DNA from: Acidovorax sp. FJL06
Lineage (GTDB): Bacteria; Pseudomonadota; Gammaproteobacteria; Burkholderiales; Burkholderiaceae_C
Direction: 5' to 3'
Length of the DNA stretch: 64,000 bases
Assembly (NCBI RefSeq): GCF_003852545.1
Contig: NZ_QAJR01000011.1
Span: 63,014 to 127,013, forward strand
Shown: positions 25,882 to 35,349 of the stretch, piece after piece
How positions within the stretch are numbered: position 1 is the stretch's first letter
How the letters are laid out: every line of letters begins with the position of its first letter
The notes under the pieces: generated by a model
Told to the model about the DNA's origin: nothing
Database searches by the model: none
What the model saw: only the letters and a program-made list of their open reading frames with translations
Translations under genes and position numbers: made by a program

Positions 25882-26415
25882 ATGGTTCTTGTCAAAACCC
25901 AGGCGGGGCAGGAGGCACTCAAGGATCGACGGGGCAGTTTGAGTTCACGCCAGCGTTCGGCCTTCATCCTGTTTGATGGCAAACGCACCACGGGGGAAAT
26001 TCTGGCGGCCACGGCGGCCATGGGCATTACGCAGGACGATGTTCAGACCATGATTGCCCAGGGGCTGTTGGCGCCCCTGTCCGGGCAGCATCTTCCGGCG
26101 GCCGCCGCCGTCGCCGCAGTAGCAGCAGCAACCAGCATGGCGCCGACGCCCGGTGCTGTGGAGGCGCCGGGCACCGACCTCGGGACCATCGCCTCGCCCG
26201 TGGAAGGCTCCGGGCGCTCGCCCAAGGAGCGCTACCAGGCCGCCTATCCGATTGCCACGGAGCTGACCGCAGGGCTGGGGCTGCGCGGCTTCCGCTTGAA
26301 TCTGGCGGTGGAGGGGGCGGGCAATTTCGATGATCTGGCCGCCCTGGCGCCCAAGATCCGCGAGGCCGTGGGCGATGCCCGGTTCGAGCGGCTGGACCAG
26401 GCACTGTTCGACTGA
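25882..26415 (+). CDS. Unknown protein heading the wsp cluster
   Basis: The product has 177 residues, with TAGGAGAC before ATG. The N-terminal part (1-70: RGSLSSRQRSAFILFDGKRT, then EILAATAAMGITQDDVQTMIAQGLL) reads like a small winged-helix or effector-recognition domain. An Ala/Pro linker (about 70-115) follows, and the C-terminal part has SPKERYQAAYPIATELTAGLG and RGFRLNLAVEGAGNFDDL. There is no TM or signal. It lies 105 bases before wspA on the same strand and after a 156-base gap from the symporter. I know of no such gene in the Pseudomonas wsp operon. It may modulate the Wsp array or its output; I assign no function. Confidence 0.6.
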   Translation: MVLVKTQAGQEALKDRRGSLSSRQRSAFILFDGKRTTGEILAATAAMGITQDDVQTMIAQGLLAPLSGQHLPAAAAVAAVAAATSMAPTPGAVEAPGTDLGTIASPVEGSGRSPKERYQAAYPIATELTAGLGLRGFRLNLAVEGAGNFDDLAALAPKIREAVGDARFERLDQALFD

Positions 26416-26520
26416 TCGCAATCGCTCGGTGGACGATGACGGCTGCGCCGTTGCAGGGGCGGGACTGCATGGTGCCCGGGCTCCAGAGACCAAGGCCTTG
26501 CCGGGCCAGGAGGTAAAAGG

Positions 26521-28158
26521 ATGAGAGGGATGAATGTCAGTCAACGCATGACCGCCAGTTTCGCGTTGATCATTGCCGTGATGCTGGGCATGGCAGCCAC
26601 CTTCTATACCCGGGCCGAGTCGAATCAGGCCCGGGCGCAGCGGGTCAAGCAATCCGATCTGGAGGGGGTGGTCGTTGCCGCGCGCCTGCGCTCTGCCATC
26701 ACCGACCACCACCTGCTCACCCAGGACCTGCTGCTCAGCAGCGTGGGCCGTGACCAGCGTCAAAACAACGGCATGAAGGCGGCCTATGAGAGGCTGGCGG
26801 CCGTGGCCGAGGAGGTGCGGAAAGGGGCCGATGCGTACCCGCCCACCATCACCCTCAGCGAAGACCGGGAGGCTTTTCGCGCGCTGCAGGCGGACTGGAA
26901 GATTTACCTCGGCCTGCACCAGCAGCTGGTGGCGCTGCTGGAAGACGGCCGGCAGGCCCAGGCGCTGCAATTCTCCAGGCAGGAGGTCGTGCCCGTCTGG
27001 CACCGGCTGCACGGGCACCTGATGACCATGATCGACCTGAACCAGCGCGAAATCGTCGGGGCAATGGACGATGTGGAGCGGATCGCCATTGAAAACCAGC
27101 GGCTGACGCTGTGGGCGCTGCTGCTGGCGGTGCTGGTCGCCACGGCCTGCGGTGTGTTGCTGAGCCGTTCCATCCAGCGCCCCATCCAGGGCATCCTGGC
27201 CGGCATGAAGCTCTTGGGCACGGGCGACCTCTCCGGCCGACTGAGCCTGGGCAGCCGTGATGAGTTCGCACGCATCGAGGAGGGCTTCAACGCCATGGCC
27301 GATTCGCTGCGCGAGCTGGTCTCGCAGACACAGCGCTCGGCGGTGCAGCTGACCACCTCGATCACGGAGATCGCCGCCACGTCCAAGCAGCAGCAGGCCA
27401 CCGTCACCGAGACAGCCGCCACAACCAGCGAGATCGGCGCCACATCGCGCGAGATCTCCGCCACGTCGCGCGAACTGGGGCGCACGATGCGCGAGGTGTC
27501 GGCGGCGACCGAGCAGACGGCGGTCGCAGCGGGCTCGGGCCAGATGGGGGTTGCGCGCATGGGCGAGGTCATGCACCAGCTGACCAGCGCGGCCGAGCTG
27601 GTCAGCGCCAAGCTGGCCTTGCTCAACGAAAAGGCCGGTGGCATCAACCAGGTGGTCACCACCATCGTCAAGGTGGCGGACCAGACCAACCTGCTCTCGC
27701 TGAACGCGGCGATCGAGGCCGAAAAGGCCGGTGAATACGGCCGTGGCTTTGCCGTGGTGGCCACCGAGGTGCGCCGCCTGGCCGACCAGACTGCGGTGGC
27801 CACCTACGACATCGAGCAGATGGTGCGGGAGATCCAGTCCGCCGTGTCGGCGGGGGTGATGGGCATGGACAAGTTTTCCGAGGAGGTGCGCCGGGGCAAC
27901 GCCGAGATGGGCCAGGTGGGCGAGCAGCTCTCGCAGATCATCCAGCAGATCCAGGCACTGGCGCCGCGCGTGCAACTGGTCAGCGAGGGGATGCAGACGC
28001 AGTCCGGCGGCGCCGAGCAGATCGAGCAGGCGCTGGGGCAGCTCAGCGAGGCCAGCGGCCAGACCGTGGACTCGCTGCGCCAGGCGGGCCTGGCGATCGA
28101 CGGCATGAACGAGGTCGCGCATGGCCTGCGCCTAGGTGTCAGCCGTTTCAAGGTATGA
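26521..28158 (+). CDS. wspA: WspA surface-sensing methyl-accepting protein
   Basis: The receptor has 545 residues: TM1 (about 12-30), a periplasmic four-helix-type region (to about 195), TM2 ([18 protein letters not shown]), HAMP ([25 protein letters not shown]), and a signalling hairpin with [20 protein letters not shown] then [29 protein letters not shown] (split). The [13 protein letters not shown] form rather than the usual [12 protein letters not shown] is the WspA hallmark. ATG 26521 has AGGAGGT six bases upstream. The order of the next six genes matches wspBCDEFR exactly. In Pseudomonas this system senses surface contact or envelope stress and raises c-di-GMP. Confidence 0.93.
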   Translation: MRGMNVSQRMTASFALIIAVMLGMAATFYTRAESNQARAQRVKQSDLEGVVVAARLRSAITDHHLLTQDLLLSSVGRDQRQNNGMKAAYERLAAVAEEVRKGADAYPPTITLSEDREAFRALQADWKIYLGLHQQLVALLEDGRQAQALQFSRQEVVPVWHRLHGHLMTMIDLNQREIVGAMDDVERIAIENQRLTLWALLLAVLVATACGVLLSRSIQRPIQGILAGMKLLGTGDLSGRLSLGSRDEFARIEEGFNAMADSLRELVSQTQRSAVQLTTSITEIAATSKQQQATVTETAATTSEIGATSREISATSRELGRTMREVSAATEQTAVAAGSGQMGVARMGEVMHQLTSAAELVSAKLALLNEKAGGINQVVTTIVKVADQTNLLSLNAAIEAEKAGEYGRGFAVVATEVRRLADQTAVATYDIEQMVREIQSAVSAGVMGMDKFSEEVRRGNAEMGQVGEQLSQIIQQIQALAPRVQLVSEGMQTQSGGAEQIEQALGQLSEASGQTVDSLRQAGLAIDGMNEVAHGLRLGVSRFKV

Positions 28159-28161
28159 GCC

Positions 28162-28635
28162 ATGAGCGAACGTGCGGGCGAGTTGCACCTGCTGTTCAGC
28201 CTCGGGGCTGACCGCTATGCGCTGCCAGCGTCCGAGGTGAGCGAGGTGCTGCCGCTGCAGCGGCTCAAGCAACTGCCCGAAGCGCCCGCCTGGGTGGCGG
28301 GGTTGTTGGCGTACCGGGGCGGGATGGTTCCGGTGCTGGACCTGTGCCAGCGCGTGCTGGGCCGGCCTGCCAACGTGCGCACCAGCACCCGCCTGGTGCT
28401 GGTGCGGCACCCTGAGGTCTTTGGCGGGCGCCTGCTCGGCCTGGTGCTCGAACAGGCGAGCCGGGTGGACCGGCTGCCGATGGAAGATGCACAGCCGGTG
28501 GGGCTTGCGCGCCAGCCCGGCTACCTGGGGGCCGTGCAGGAAACCGCGCCGCATGGCCTGGTGCAGCGCATCCGTGTGGCCGGGCTGCTGCCCCCCGATG
28601 TGGCCGAACTCCTGGTGAATGCTGCCGATGCTTGA
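28162..28635 (+). CDS. wspB: WspB, CheW-like coupling protein
   Basis: This 157-residue single CheW domain (LHLLFSLGADRYALPASEVSEV; GLLAYRGGMVPVLDL) would link WspA to the kinase WspE at the membrane. It starts three bases after the wspA stop and overlaps wspC at its end. Confidence 0.9.
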   Translation: MSERAGELHLLFSLGADRYALPASEVSEVLPLQRLKQLPEAPAWVAGLLAYRGGMVPVLDLCQRVLGRPANVRTSTRLVLVRHPEVFGGRLLGLVLEQASRVDRLPMEDAQPVGLARQPGYLGAVQETAPHGLVQRIRVAGLLPPDVAELLVNAADA

Positions 28636-29884
28636 GCACTGCGAACAGCTGCTGAAAACGCTGATCGGGCTCGACATCGAGGCGATTGGGCGCAGTGCGC
28701 TGGAGCGCGCGCTGCGTGAGCGCCTGGAAGCGCTTCAATTGGGCCAGGCGGCCTATGGGGCGCTGCTGGAAGGCTCTGCCGCCGAACAGCAGGCGCTGGT
28801 CGAAGCCATCGTCGTGCCCGAGACCTGGTTCTTTCGCTACCCGGAGGCCTTCGCGCTCCTGGCCGAACGCGCACGGGCATTGCGCGCGCAGCGGGGGGCT
28901 CTGCAGCCCGTGCGCATTCTGAGCCTGCCTTGCTCGACGGGCGAGGAGCCGTACTCCATCGCGATGTGCCTGCTCGATGCTGGTTTCTCGGCGGTCGAAC
29001 TGCGCGTCGATGCTGTCGATGTGAGCCTGCGTGCGCTCGACGCCGCCGCCACGGCGCGCTATGGCGCCAACGCCTTTCGCAGTGCGGACCTGGGCTTTCG
29101 CGAGCGGTACTTTCGGGCCGATGGCAGCAGCCATGTGCTGTGCGATGCCGTGCGCGGCGTGGTGAATTTCCGGCCTGGCAACCTGCTCGACGCCAGCTTT
29201 GCGCTGGGCGCGGCGGGCTACGACTTTGTGTTTTGCCGCAATCTGCTGATCTACTTCGACCGCGCAACCCAGATGCAGGCCCTGGCGCGGCTGGAGCGCT
29301 GGCTGGCCCCCGAGGGGCTGCTCTTTGTCGGCCCGGCCGAGGCGGGCATGATCCGGCAGCAGGGCCTGCCCGCGCTGGAGCGCGCGCAGAGTTTTGCGTT
29401 TGCGCGGCGTGCGGCGGCCATGGCCCCTGCTTCTGCCCCCGTGCCGGCGTGGCCGGTCGCCCGCCCAGCGGTTGCGGCAGGGCCGACACCGCGTGCGGTG
29501 GCCCCGCCGCGCCGCGCATTCGCCCCGGCCATGGCCACGCCTTCTGTGCCGGCCGCAGATCCCGCAGCGCAAACCGGTTTGGCGCAGATCGAGCGCCTGG
29601 CCGACAGCGGGCGCACCGCCGAGGCCCTGGCGGCCTGTGCCCGGCACCTGCAGTCGTTTGGCCCTTCGGCGGCACTGTTCTACTGGTGGGGCTTGCTGTG
29701 CGATGGGGAGCGGCGTGTTGCTGATGCCGAGGGCTACTACCGCAAGGCCCTCTACCTGGAGCCGCGCCACCCCGAGGCGCTGGCCCATCTGGCGGCGCTG
29801 CTGGCAGCGCGTGGCGACCAGAGCGGCGCACGCCGGCTGCAGCAGCGGCTGAAACCGGAAGGAGGCCGCCATGCAGGGCCTTGA
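28619..29884 (+). CDS. wspC: WspC, CheR-type methyltransferase with TPR tail
   Basis: The product has 421 residues. Order: CheR N-domain with VVPETWFFRYPEAFALL, a SAM-binding domain with LSLPCSTGEEPYSIAM and CRNLLIYFDR, a Pro/Ala-rich linker (about 270-310), then TPR-like helices (LAQIERLADSGRTAEALAAC; EGYYRKALYLEPRHPEALAH). It methylates WspA glutamates, which activates signalling. It overlaps wspB; ATG 28628 is an alternative start. It overlaps wspD by 14 bases. Confidence 0.92.
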   Translation: MLPMLEHCEQLLKTLIGLDIEAIGRSALERALRERLEALQLGQAAYGALLEGSAAEQQALVEAIVVPETWFFRYPEAFALLAERARALRAQRGALQPVRILSLPCSTGEEPYSIAMCLLDAGFSAVELRVDAVDVSLRALDAAATARYGANAFRSADLGFRERYFRADGSSHVLCDAVRGVVNFRPGNLLDASFALGAAGYDFVFCRNLLIYFDRATQMQALARLERWLAPEGLLFVGPAEAGMIRQQGLPALERAQSFAFARRAAAMAPASAPVPAWPVARPAVAAGPTPRAVAPPRRAFAPAMATPSVPAADPAAQTGLAQIERLADSGRTAEALAACARHLQSFGPSAALFYWWGLLCDGERRVADAEGYYRKALYLEPRHPEALAHLAALLAARGDQSGARRLQQRLKPEGGRHAGP

Positions 29885-30527
29885 AGGCACCGAGCTGTAC
29901 GCCTGCTGGCAGCACATTGGCGTGCAGGGTGACCGCTCCTGCGAGAGGCTGGCGGCCCATGTGCATTGCCGCAACTGCGAGCGCCATGCCGAAGCGGCGA
30001 TGTGGCTGCTCGACCGCCATGCGCTGCAGCTGGGGGATGCCGACGCGCCGCCGCCCCCCGAGGCGCCGGCGGCAAAGACCCGCCCGGCGCTGCTTTTCCG
30101 TGTCGGCCAGGACTGGCTGGCGCTGGACCCGGGGCAACTGCTCGAAGTGGCACCGGTCAGCACCATCCATGGCCTGCCCTATCGCCATGGCCGGGTGCTG
30201 CTGGGGGTGTGCAATGTGCGTGGCGTGCTCGTGCCGGCGCTGGCCTTGGGCCCGCTGCTGGGGCTGGAGGCGGCCGGGGTGGGGGGCGTGCCGGGAGGGC
30301 GCCCGCGCCACCTGATCCTGGATGCCCCTGGCGGTGCGCTCGTGCTGCCGGTGGACGAGGTAGATGGCGTGCAGGCCGTGCCCCAGGCCGCCCTGGTGCC
30401 CGCCCACCAGGGCAGCAGCCTGCCAGCGAGCCGGCTGGCGCAGCATGCCTTCCAGTGGCAGCAGCGCAGTGTCACCTGGCTGGACGCACAGCATCTCGCG
30501 CAGGCCTTGCAGGAGAGCCTGCGATGA
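29871..30527 (+). CDS. wspD: WspD, CheW-like protein with N-terminal Cys cluster
   Basis: The product has 218 residues. The head carries four Cys (ELYACWQHIGVQGDRSCERL, then HVHCRNCERH), characteristic of WspD, which may bind a metal. A Pro linker and a CheW domain follow (LLFRVGQDWLALDPGQLLEV; GVCNVRGVLVPALALG). It couples WspA and WspE. It overlaps wspC (14 bases) and wspE (4 bases). Confidence 0.9.
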   Translation: MQGLEGTELYACWQHIGVQGDRSCERLAAHVHCRNCERHAEAAMWLLDRHALQLGDADAPPPPEAPAAKTRPALLFRVGQDWLALDPGQLLEVAPVSTIHGLPYRHGRVLLGVCNVRGVLVPALALGPLLGLEAAGVGGVPGGRPRHLILDAPGGALVLPVDEVDGVQAVPQAALVPAHQGSSLPASRLAQHAFQWQQRSVTWLDAQHLAQALQESLR

Positions 30528-32773
30528 GCAGCCTGGACGCGTACAAGGACCGCTCGATGCAGGAGCTGTTCCACATGGAGGCGCAGGCGCAGACCGAGGT
30601 GCTCACTGCGGGCCTGCTGGCGCTGGAGCGCGAGCCCTCGGACCCGGCCGCGCTCGATGCCTGCATGCGGGCCGCACATTCGCTCAAGGGGGCTGCGCGC
30701 ATCGTCGGGCTGGATGCCGCAGTGCAACTGGCCCACCGCATGGAAGACCTGCTGGTGGCGGCGCAGGAGGGGCGGTTGCCGCTGCGGTCCGAGCACATCG
30801 ATGCCCTGCTGCGGGGCTCTGACATGCTGCTGCGCCTGGGGGGCGGTGGGGTGGCGGACGGCCTGCCGGACCTGCTGGCGCAACTGGACGGCGGCGGCGG
30901 TGCAGGGAGCGGCGGCAGTGCGGCCATGCCGGCCGGCGGGCCTGTGCAACGGGCCGGGGCCTTGCTGCCGGCCCTGGTCGGTGGGGCCGCAGAGCCCGCT
31001 GACACCGTGCCGGAGCAGCGGGAGCGCGTGCTGCGGGTGTCGGCCGAGCGGCTGGACCTGCTGCTCGATCTGGCCGGCCGCTCGCTGGTGGCCGCGCAGC
31101 GCGCGCAGCCGCTGGGGGAGGGGCTGGCGCGGCTGCGCCGGCTGCAGCAACAGATGGGCCAGTCGCTGGACGGGCTGCGCGAGGCCCTGCTGGGCCACGC
31201 GTTGCCGCCCGCTGCGCAGGCCCTGCTGGCCAGCGCCAGCGACCGGCTGCAGGAAGCCCAGGCGCAGTTGCAGAACCACAGCGCAGAGTTCGACAGCTTT
31301 GCCTGGGACTTTGGCCAGCGCAGCCACCGGCTCTACGACGCTGCCCTGGCGTCGCGCATGCGCCCCTGCGCCGACCTGATGGCCAGCAAGGTGCGCATGG
31401 TGCGCGACCTGGGCCGCCAGCTGGGCAGGCAGGTGCGGCTCGAACTGGAGGGGGAGGGCACCCAGGCCGATCGGGACGTGCTGGAGCGGCTGGAGGCGCC
31501 ACTGATCCACCTGCTGCGCAACGCCGTGGACCACGGCATCGAGCCACCGGCCGAGCGGGCCCGGCTGGGCAAGCCTGCCGAAGGGGTGGTGCGCCTGCGT
31601 GCCCGGCATTTTGCGGGGCGCCTGCTGCTGGATGTGGAAGACGACGGGCGCGGCGTGGACCTGGAGCGCGTGCGCGCCGCCGTGCGTGAGCGCCGCCTGG
31701 TCCCGGCCGACATGGCGCAGCAGCTGGGCGAGGACGAGCTGCTGGCCTTCCTCTTCCTGCCCGGTTTCAGCATGAGCCCGGTGCTCAGCGACGTATCGGG
31801 CCGTGGCGTTGGCCTGGACGTGGTCCAGCATGAGCTGCGCAGCCTGCGTGGCAGTGTGCGCCTGCGCCAGCGCGAGGGCCTGGGCTGCCAGTTCCAGATC
31901 GAGTTGCCGCTGACGCTGTCGGTGCTGCGCAGCCTGATTGTCGAGATCGGCGGCGAGCCCTATGCCCTGCCGCTGGCCAAGGTGGAGCGCGTGCTGCGGG
32001 TGGCGCCCGAGGCCATCGCAGGGATCGAAGGCCAGCAGCACCTCTGGCACGACGGGCGTCACATCGGCCTGCTGGCGGCGAGCCAGCTGCTGCAGGTGCC
32101 GGGCGTGCAGCGCGACCTGCCGGGGTCGCCGGGGCTGCCGGTGGTGCTGCTGTCCGGCCCCGAGGCATGCCACGCCGTGGCGGTCGAGCAGGTGCTGGGC
32201 GAGAGCAGCCTGGCGGTGATGCCGCTGGACCCCCGGCTGGGTGCGGTGAGGGGGGTGTCTGCGGGGGCCTTGCTCGACGACGGTTCGCCGGTGCTGATCC
32301 TGGATGCCGATGAACTGTTGCACTCGGCGGGCAAGTTGCTGGGCGGCGGGCAGGTGGAGCGCGTGGCGCGGCCCGAAGGCCTGGCGCCGCAGGCGCGCAA
32401 GCGCGTGCTGGTGGTGGACGATTCGCTGACCGTGCGCGAGCTGGAGCGCAAGCTGCTGAGCAGCCGCGGCTATGAGGTGAGCGTGGCGGTGGATGGCATG
32501 GATGGCTGGAATGTGCTGCGCGGCGGCCATTTCGACCTGCTGGTCACCGACATCGACATGCCGCGCATGGACGGCATCGAACTCGTCACGCAGCTGCGCC
32601 GCGATCCGCGCCTGCAGTCGCTGCCGGTGATCGTGGTGTCGTACAAAGACCGCGAGGAAGACCGCCGCCGGGGCCTGGAGGCCGGCGCCGACCATTACCT
32701 GACGAAATCGAGCTTTCACGACGAAAGCCTGCTGGAGGCCGTCCACATGCTCTTGGGGGATGCGCACGCATGA
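30524..32773 (+). CDS. wspE: WspE, hybrid CheA kinase with receiver domain
   Basis: The kinase has 749 residues. The HPt domain has His52 in AAHSLKGAARIVG. Next come a linker, dimerisation helices, an ATPase domain (LIHLLRNAVDHGIE; DVEDDGRGVDLERV; SGRGVGLDVV), a CheW-like domain (YALPLAKVERVLRV), and a C-terminal receiver (RVLVVDDSLTVRELERKLLS) with phosphoacceptor Asp676 in TDIDMPRMDG and a conserved SYKDREEDRRRGL loop. It phosphorylates WspR to switch on c-di-GMP synthesis. Both ends overlap neighbours by ATGA. Confidence 0.94.
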   Translation: MSSLDAYKDRSMQELFHMEAQAQTEVLTAGLLALEREPSDPAALDACMRAAHSLKGAARIVGLDAAVQLAHRMEDLLVAAQEGRLPLRSEHIDALLRGSDMLLRLGGGGVADGLPDLLAQLDGGGGAGSGGSAAMPAGGPVQRAGALLPALVGGAAEPADTVPEQRERVLRVSAERLDLLLDLAGRSLVAAQRAQPLGEGLARLRRLQQQMGQSLDGLREALLGHALPPAAQALLASASDRLQEAQAQLQNHSAEFDSFAWDFGQRSHRLYDAALASRMRPCADLMASKVRMVRDLGRQLGRQVRLELEGEGTQADRDVLERLEAPLIHLLRNAVDHGIEPPAERARLGKPAEGVVRLRARHFAGRLLLDVEDDGRGVDLERVRAAVRERRLVPADMAQQLGEDELLAFLFLPGFSMSPVLSDVSGRGVGLDVVQHELRSLRGSVRLRQREGLGCQFQIELPLTLSVLRSLIVEIGGEPYALPLAKVERVLRVAPEAIAGIEGQQHLWHDGRHIGLLAASQLLQVPGVQRDLPGSPGLPVVLLSGPEACHAVAVEQVLGESSLAVMPLDPRLGAVRGVSAGALLDDGSPVLILDADELLHSAGKLLGGGQVERVARPEGLAPQARKRVLVVDDSLTVRELERKLLSSRGYEVSVAVDGMDGWNVLRGGHFDLLVTDIDMPRMDGIELVTQLRRDPRLQSLPVIVVSYKDREEDRRRGLEAGADHYLTKSSFHDESLLEAVHMLLGDAHA

Positions 32774-33774
32774 AACTTGCCATCGTGGCCGATACCGCCG
32801 GGCGGGCCCTGGCCTTGCGCCGGCTGTTCGAGCCGCTGCACCAGCAGGCCTGGCAGGCGCTCGGCCTGGAGGAGGCCCGCCGGCAGCTGAGCGCCGAGCC
32901 CCCCGACCTGTTGCTGCAGCAGCTCGACAGCGAGACGGATGTCGAGCGCGCGCGCCAGCTGCAGGCGGTTCTGCCCTGTCCCGTGCTGCTGTTCACCACG
33001 CTCGCCGAGCCCCGCGCAGACCTGGTGTTTGCTGCGCTGGGACTGGGTGCGCGCGATGTGGTCGATCTTCCGGGCCTGGGCGTGCGGCCTGATATCGACG
33101 CAGAGCGGTTGCTGCGGCGCATCCGCAACATCGGGTTGCTCAGCAGCGGGCCGGCGCAGCATGCCAAGGCCGGTGCGGCGCCGGCCCCCGCGCCGCGCCC
33201 GCCCTCAGACCCCTGGCCGGCGCTGGTGGCGGTGGGCGCATCGGCCGGCGGCCCGGCCACGCTGAGCACGCTGCTGGGCAGCCTGCCGGCCAGCTTCCGG
33301 GGGAGCGTGGTGCTGGTGCAGCACCTGGACGACCGGTTTTCCGCCGGCATGGCCGACTGGCTCGCGCGCGAATGCGCGCTGCCGGTGCGTCTGGCGCGCC
33401 CCGGCGATGTGCCGCAGCCGGGGGCGGTGTTGCTGGCGGGCGGAAACAGCCATTTGCGGCTGGAGCGCAGCGGGGCGCTGGCCTATGCCGACGAGCCGGC
33501 GGGGTTGCCGTATCGGCCGTCGGTCGATGTGTTCCTGCACAGCGTGGCCCAGCATTGGCGGGGCGTGGCCGTGGGCGTGCTGCTGACCGGCATGGGCAGC
33601 GACGGCGCCCAGGGGCTCAAGGCCATGCGCGAGCGCGGCTTCACGACCATTGCCCAGGACCGTGCCAGCAGCGCCGTGTGGGGCATGCCCAAGGCGGCGG
33701 TAGAGATCAACGCGGCGACCCAGGTGTTGCCTCTGTCGCAGATTGCCGCCCGCCTGGTGGCGCTGTGCGCCTGA
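32770..33774 (+). CDS. wspF: WspF, CheB-type methylesterase with degenerate receiver
   Basis: The product has 334 residues. The C-terminal methylesterase domain keeps the catalytic set: Ser158 in GASAGGP, His185 in QHLDDRF and Asp278 in GMGSDG. The N-terminal receiver-like domain (1-125) keeps the fold pattern (MKLAIVADTAGRALALRRLF; GLGARDVVDLPGLG). Where the family has the phosphoacceptor Asp in a DxxMPxMDG loop, this protein reads PDLLLQQLDSETD, with Gln51 at the Asp position. Phosphorylation by WspE would then be impossible, so demethylation of WspA may be constitutive, locked off, or controlled another way. The ATG overlaps the wspE stop. Confidence 0.9.
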   Translation: MKLAIVADTAGRALALRRLFEPLHQQAWQALGLEEARRQLSAEPPDLLLQQLDSETDVERARQLQAVLPCPVLLFTTLAEPRADLVFAALGLGARDVVDLPGLGVRPDIDAERLLRRIRNIGLLSSGPAQHAKAGAAPAPAPRPPSDPWPALVAVGASAGGPATLSTLLGSLPASFRGSVVLVQHLDDRFSAGMADWLARECALPVRLARPGDVPQPGAVLLAGGNSHLRLERSGALAYADEPAGLPYRPSVDVFLHSVAQHWRGVAVGVLLTGMGSDGAQGLKAMRERGFTTIAQDRASSAVWGMPKAAVEINAATQVLPLSQIAARLVALCA

Positions 33775-33811
33775 ATGCCTGAACGCCTGAAAGAAACATG
33801 AGGAGAACGTG

Positions 33812-34834
33812 ATGACGACGACAGGTATCGACCCGCAGCCCGACCGCCCGGCGGGCGCCGAGGTTGGCGATGTGATGGTCCTGCTGGTCGATGACCAGGT
33901 CCTGATCGGCGAGGCGGTGCGGCGCATGCTGGCCGACGAGGTGGGCATCGACTTCCACTATTGCAGCACGCCGGTGGAGGCGGTGGGCGTGGCCGACCGC
34001 ATCCGCCCTGCGGTGATCCTGCAGGACCTGGTGATGCCGGGCGTGGACGGACTGGACCTGGTGCGCGGCTACCGCGCGGTGGAGGCCCTCTGCGATACGC
34101 CCATCATCGTGCTGTCCTCCAAAGAAGACGCCCGCGTGAAGAGCCAGGCCTTTGCGGCCGGGGCCAACGACTACGTCGTCAAGCTGCCCGATGCCATTGA
34201 GCTGGTGGCGCGCATCCGCTACCACGCGCGTGCCTACATGGCCCTGAAGCAGCGCGACGAGGCCAACCGCGCGCTGCGCCTGAGCCAGCAGCAGCTGCAG
34301 GAAACCAACCTGGCGCTGCAGCAGCTGATGAAGTCGGACGGCCTCACCGGCCTGTCCAACCGTCGCCACTTCGATGAGTTTCTGCTCACCGAATGGCTGC
34401 GCGGCCGCCGCAACCGCAGCGAGCTATCGCTGCTGCTGCTGGATGTGGACCACTTCAAGGCCTACAACGACCACTATGGCCATGTGATGGGCGACGACGC
34501 GCTGCGTGCGGTGGCCCAGGCACTGGCCAGTGTGCGCCGGCGTGCCACGGACCTGGCCGCCCGCTACGGCGGCGAAGAGTTTGCGATGGTGCTGCCCGAG
34601 ACTGCGCTCAGCGGCGCACGCCTGCTGGCTGAAAAATTGCGGCTGGCCATCGAGGCGCTGGCCATCCCGCACGGCGTGCTGGCCGAGGGCTCCGTGGTGA
34701 CCGTCTCGATCGGGGTCGCCTCGCTGGTGCCCAGCGAGGCGCAAGAACCGGTGGCGCTGATCGAATGGGCCGACCGCGCGCTCTATCACGCCAAGAACCA
34801 GGGACGCAACCGGGTGGAGGTGGTACCGGCATAG
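33812..34834 (+). CDS. wspR: WspR, receiver-GGDEF diguanylate cyclase
   Basis: The product has 340 residues. The receiver has Asp72 in [11 protein letters not shown], then come a helical coiled linker (about 145-180: [20 protein letters not shown]) and a GGDEF domain with active site GGEEF (253-257) and an intact inhibitory site RATD (244-247). Phosphorylated WspR makes c-di-GMP and promotes biofilm. AGGAG six bases before ATG 33812 decides against the GTG at 33809. A 37-base gap after wspF is the only real gap downstream of wspA. Confidence 0.95.
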   Translation: MTTTGIDPQPDRPAGAEVGDVMVLLVDDQVLIGEAVRRMLADEVGIDFHYCSTPVEAVGVADRIRPAVILQDLVMPGVDGLDLVRGYRAVEALCDTPIIVLSSKEDARVKSQAFAAGANDYVVKLPDAIELVARIRYHARAYMALKQRDEANRALRLSQQQLQETNLALQQLMKSDGLTGLSNRRHFDEFLLTEWLRGRRNRSELSLLLLDVDHFKAYNDHYGHVMGDDALRAVAQALASVRRRATDLAARYGGEEFAMVLPETALSGARLLAEKLRLAIEALAIPHGVLAEGSVVTVSIGVASLVPSEAQEPVALIEWADRALYHAKNQGRNRVEVVPA

Positions 34835-34880
34835 CCGGGGGGCGGGGCCCGCCTCGGCTCCCTGCGCGCCAAGGCCCGGG

Positions 34881-34914
34881 CAAAAAAATGCCGGTCAGTG
34901 GGGGCTGACCGGCA
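34881..34914 (-). terminator. Terminator of the FKBP gene
   Basis: On the minus strand, ATGCCGGTCAG pairs with CTGACCGGCAT around a six-base loop, followed by seven T. It lies about 60 bases after the FKBP stop and may also slow plus-strand transcription leaving wspR. Confidence 0.85.
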
Positions 34915-34971
34915 TCGGGCCCGAAGGCCGTTTGGAGAGGGAGGTTCAGGCCGTCAGGCCCAGGGGGCTGC

Positions 34972-35331
34972 TCAGCGGCCGACCTTCAGCAGTTCCACAT
35001 CGAACTTCAGCGTGGCGTTCGGGGGGATCACGCCACCGGCGCCGCGGGCGCCATAGCCCAGGGCGGCGGGGATGATCAGCGTGCGCTGGCCGCCGATCTT
35101 CATGCCCTGCACGCCTTCGTCCCAGCCCTTGATGACCATGCCGGCGCCCAGCGAGAACTCGAAGGGGTCGTTGCGGTCGCGGCTGGAGTCGAACTTGGCG
35201 CCTTGCTCGCCGTTGTTGTAGAGCCAGCCGGTGTAGTGCACCGACACGTTCTGGCCCTTGGTGGCCTCGGCGCCTTCGCCCACGGTGGTGTCTTCGTACT
35301 GCAGGCCGGATGCGGTGGTGGTCAGTGCCAT
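34972..35331 (-). CDS. FKBP-type peptidyl-prolyl isomerase
   Basis: This 119-residue single FKBP domain has no signal, so it is cytoplasmic. It has SVHYTGWLYNNGEQGAKFDSS, FEFSLGAGMVIKGWDEGV, TLIIPAALGYGARGAGGVIPP and a terminal FDVELLKV, with all the usual active-site aromatics present. It catalyses cis/trans isomerisation of proline bonds. AGGAACCTCC precedes the ATG. A repeat copy lies in its upstream region. Confidence 0.95.
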   Translation of the reverse strand: MALTTTASGLQYEDTTVGEGAEATKGQNVSVHYTGWLYNNGEQGAKFDSSRDRNDPFEFSLGAGMVIKGWDEGVQGMKIGGQRTLIIPAALGYGARGAGGVIPPNATLKFDVELLKVGR

Positions 35332-35349
35332 GGTGGAGGTTCCTTGAAT

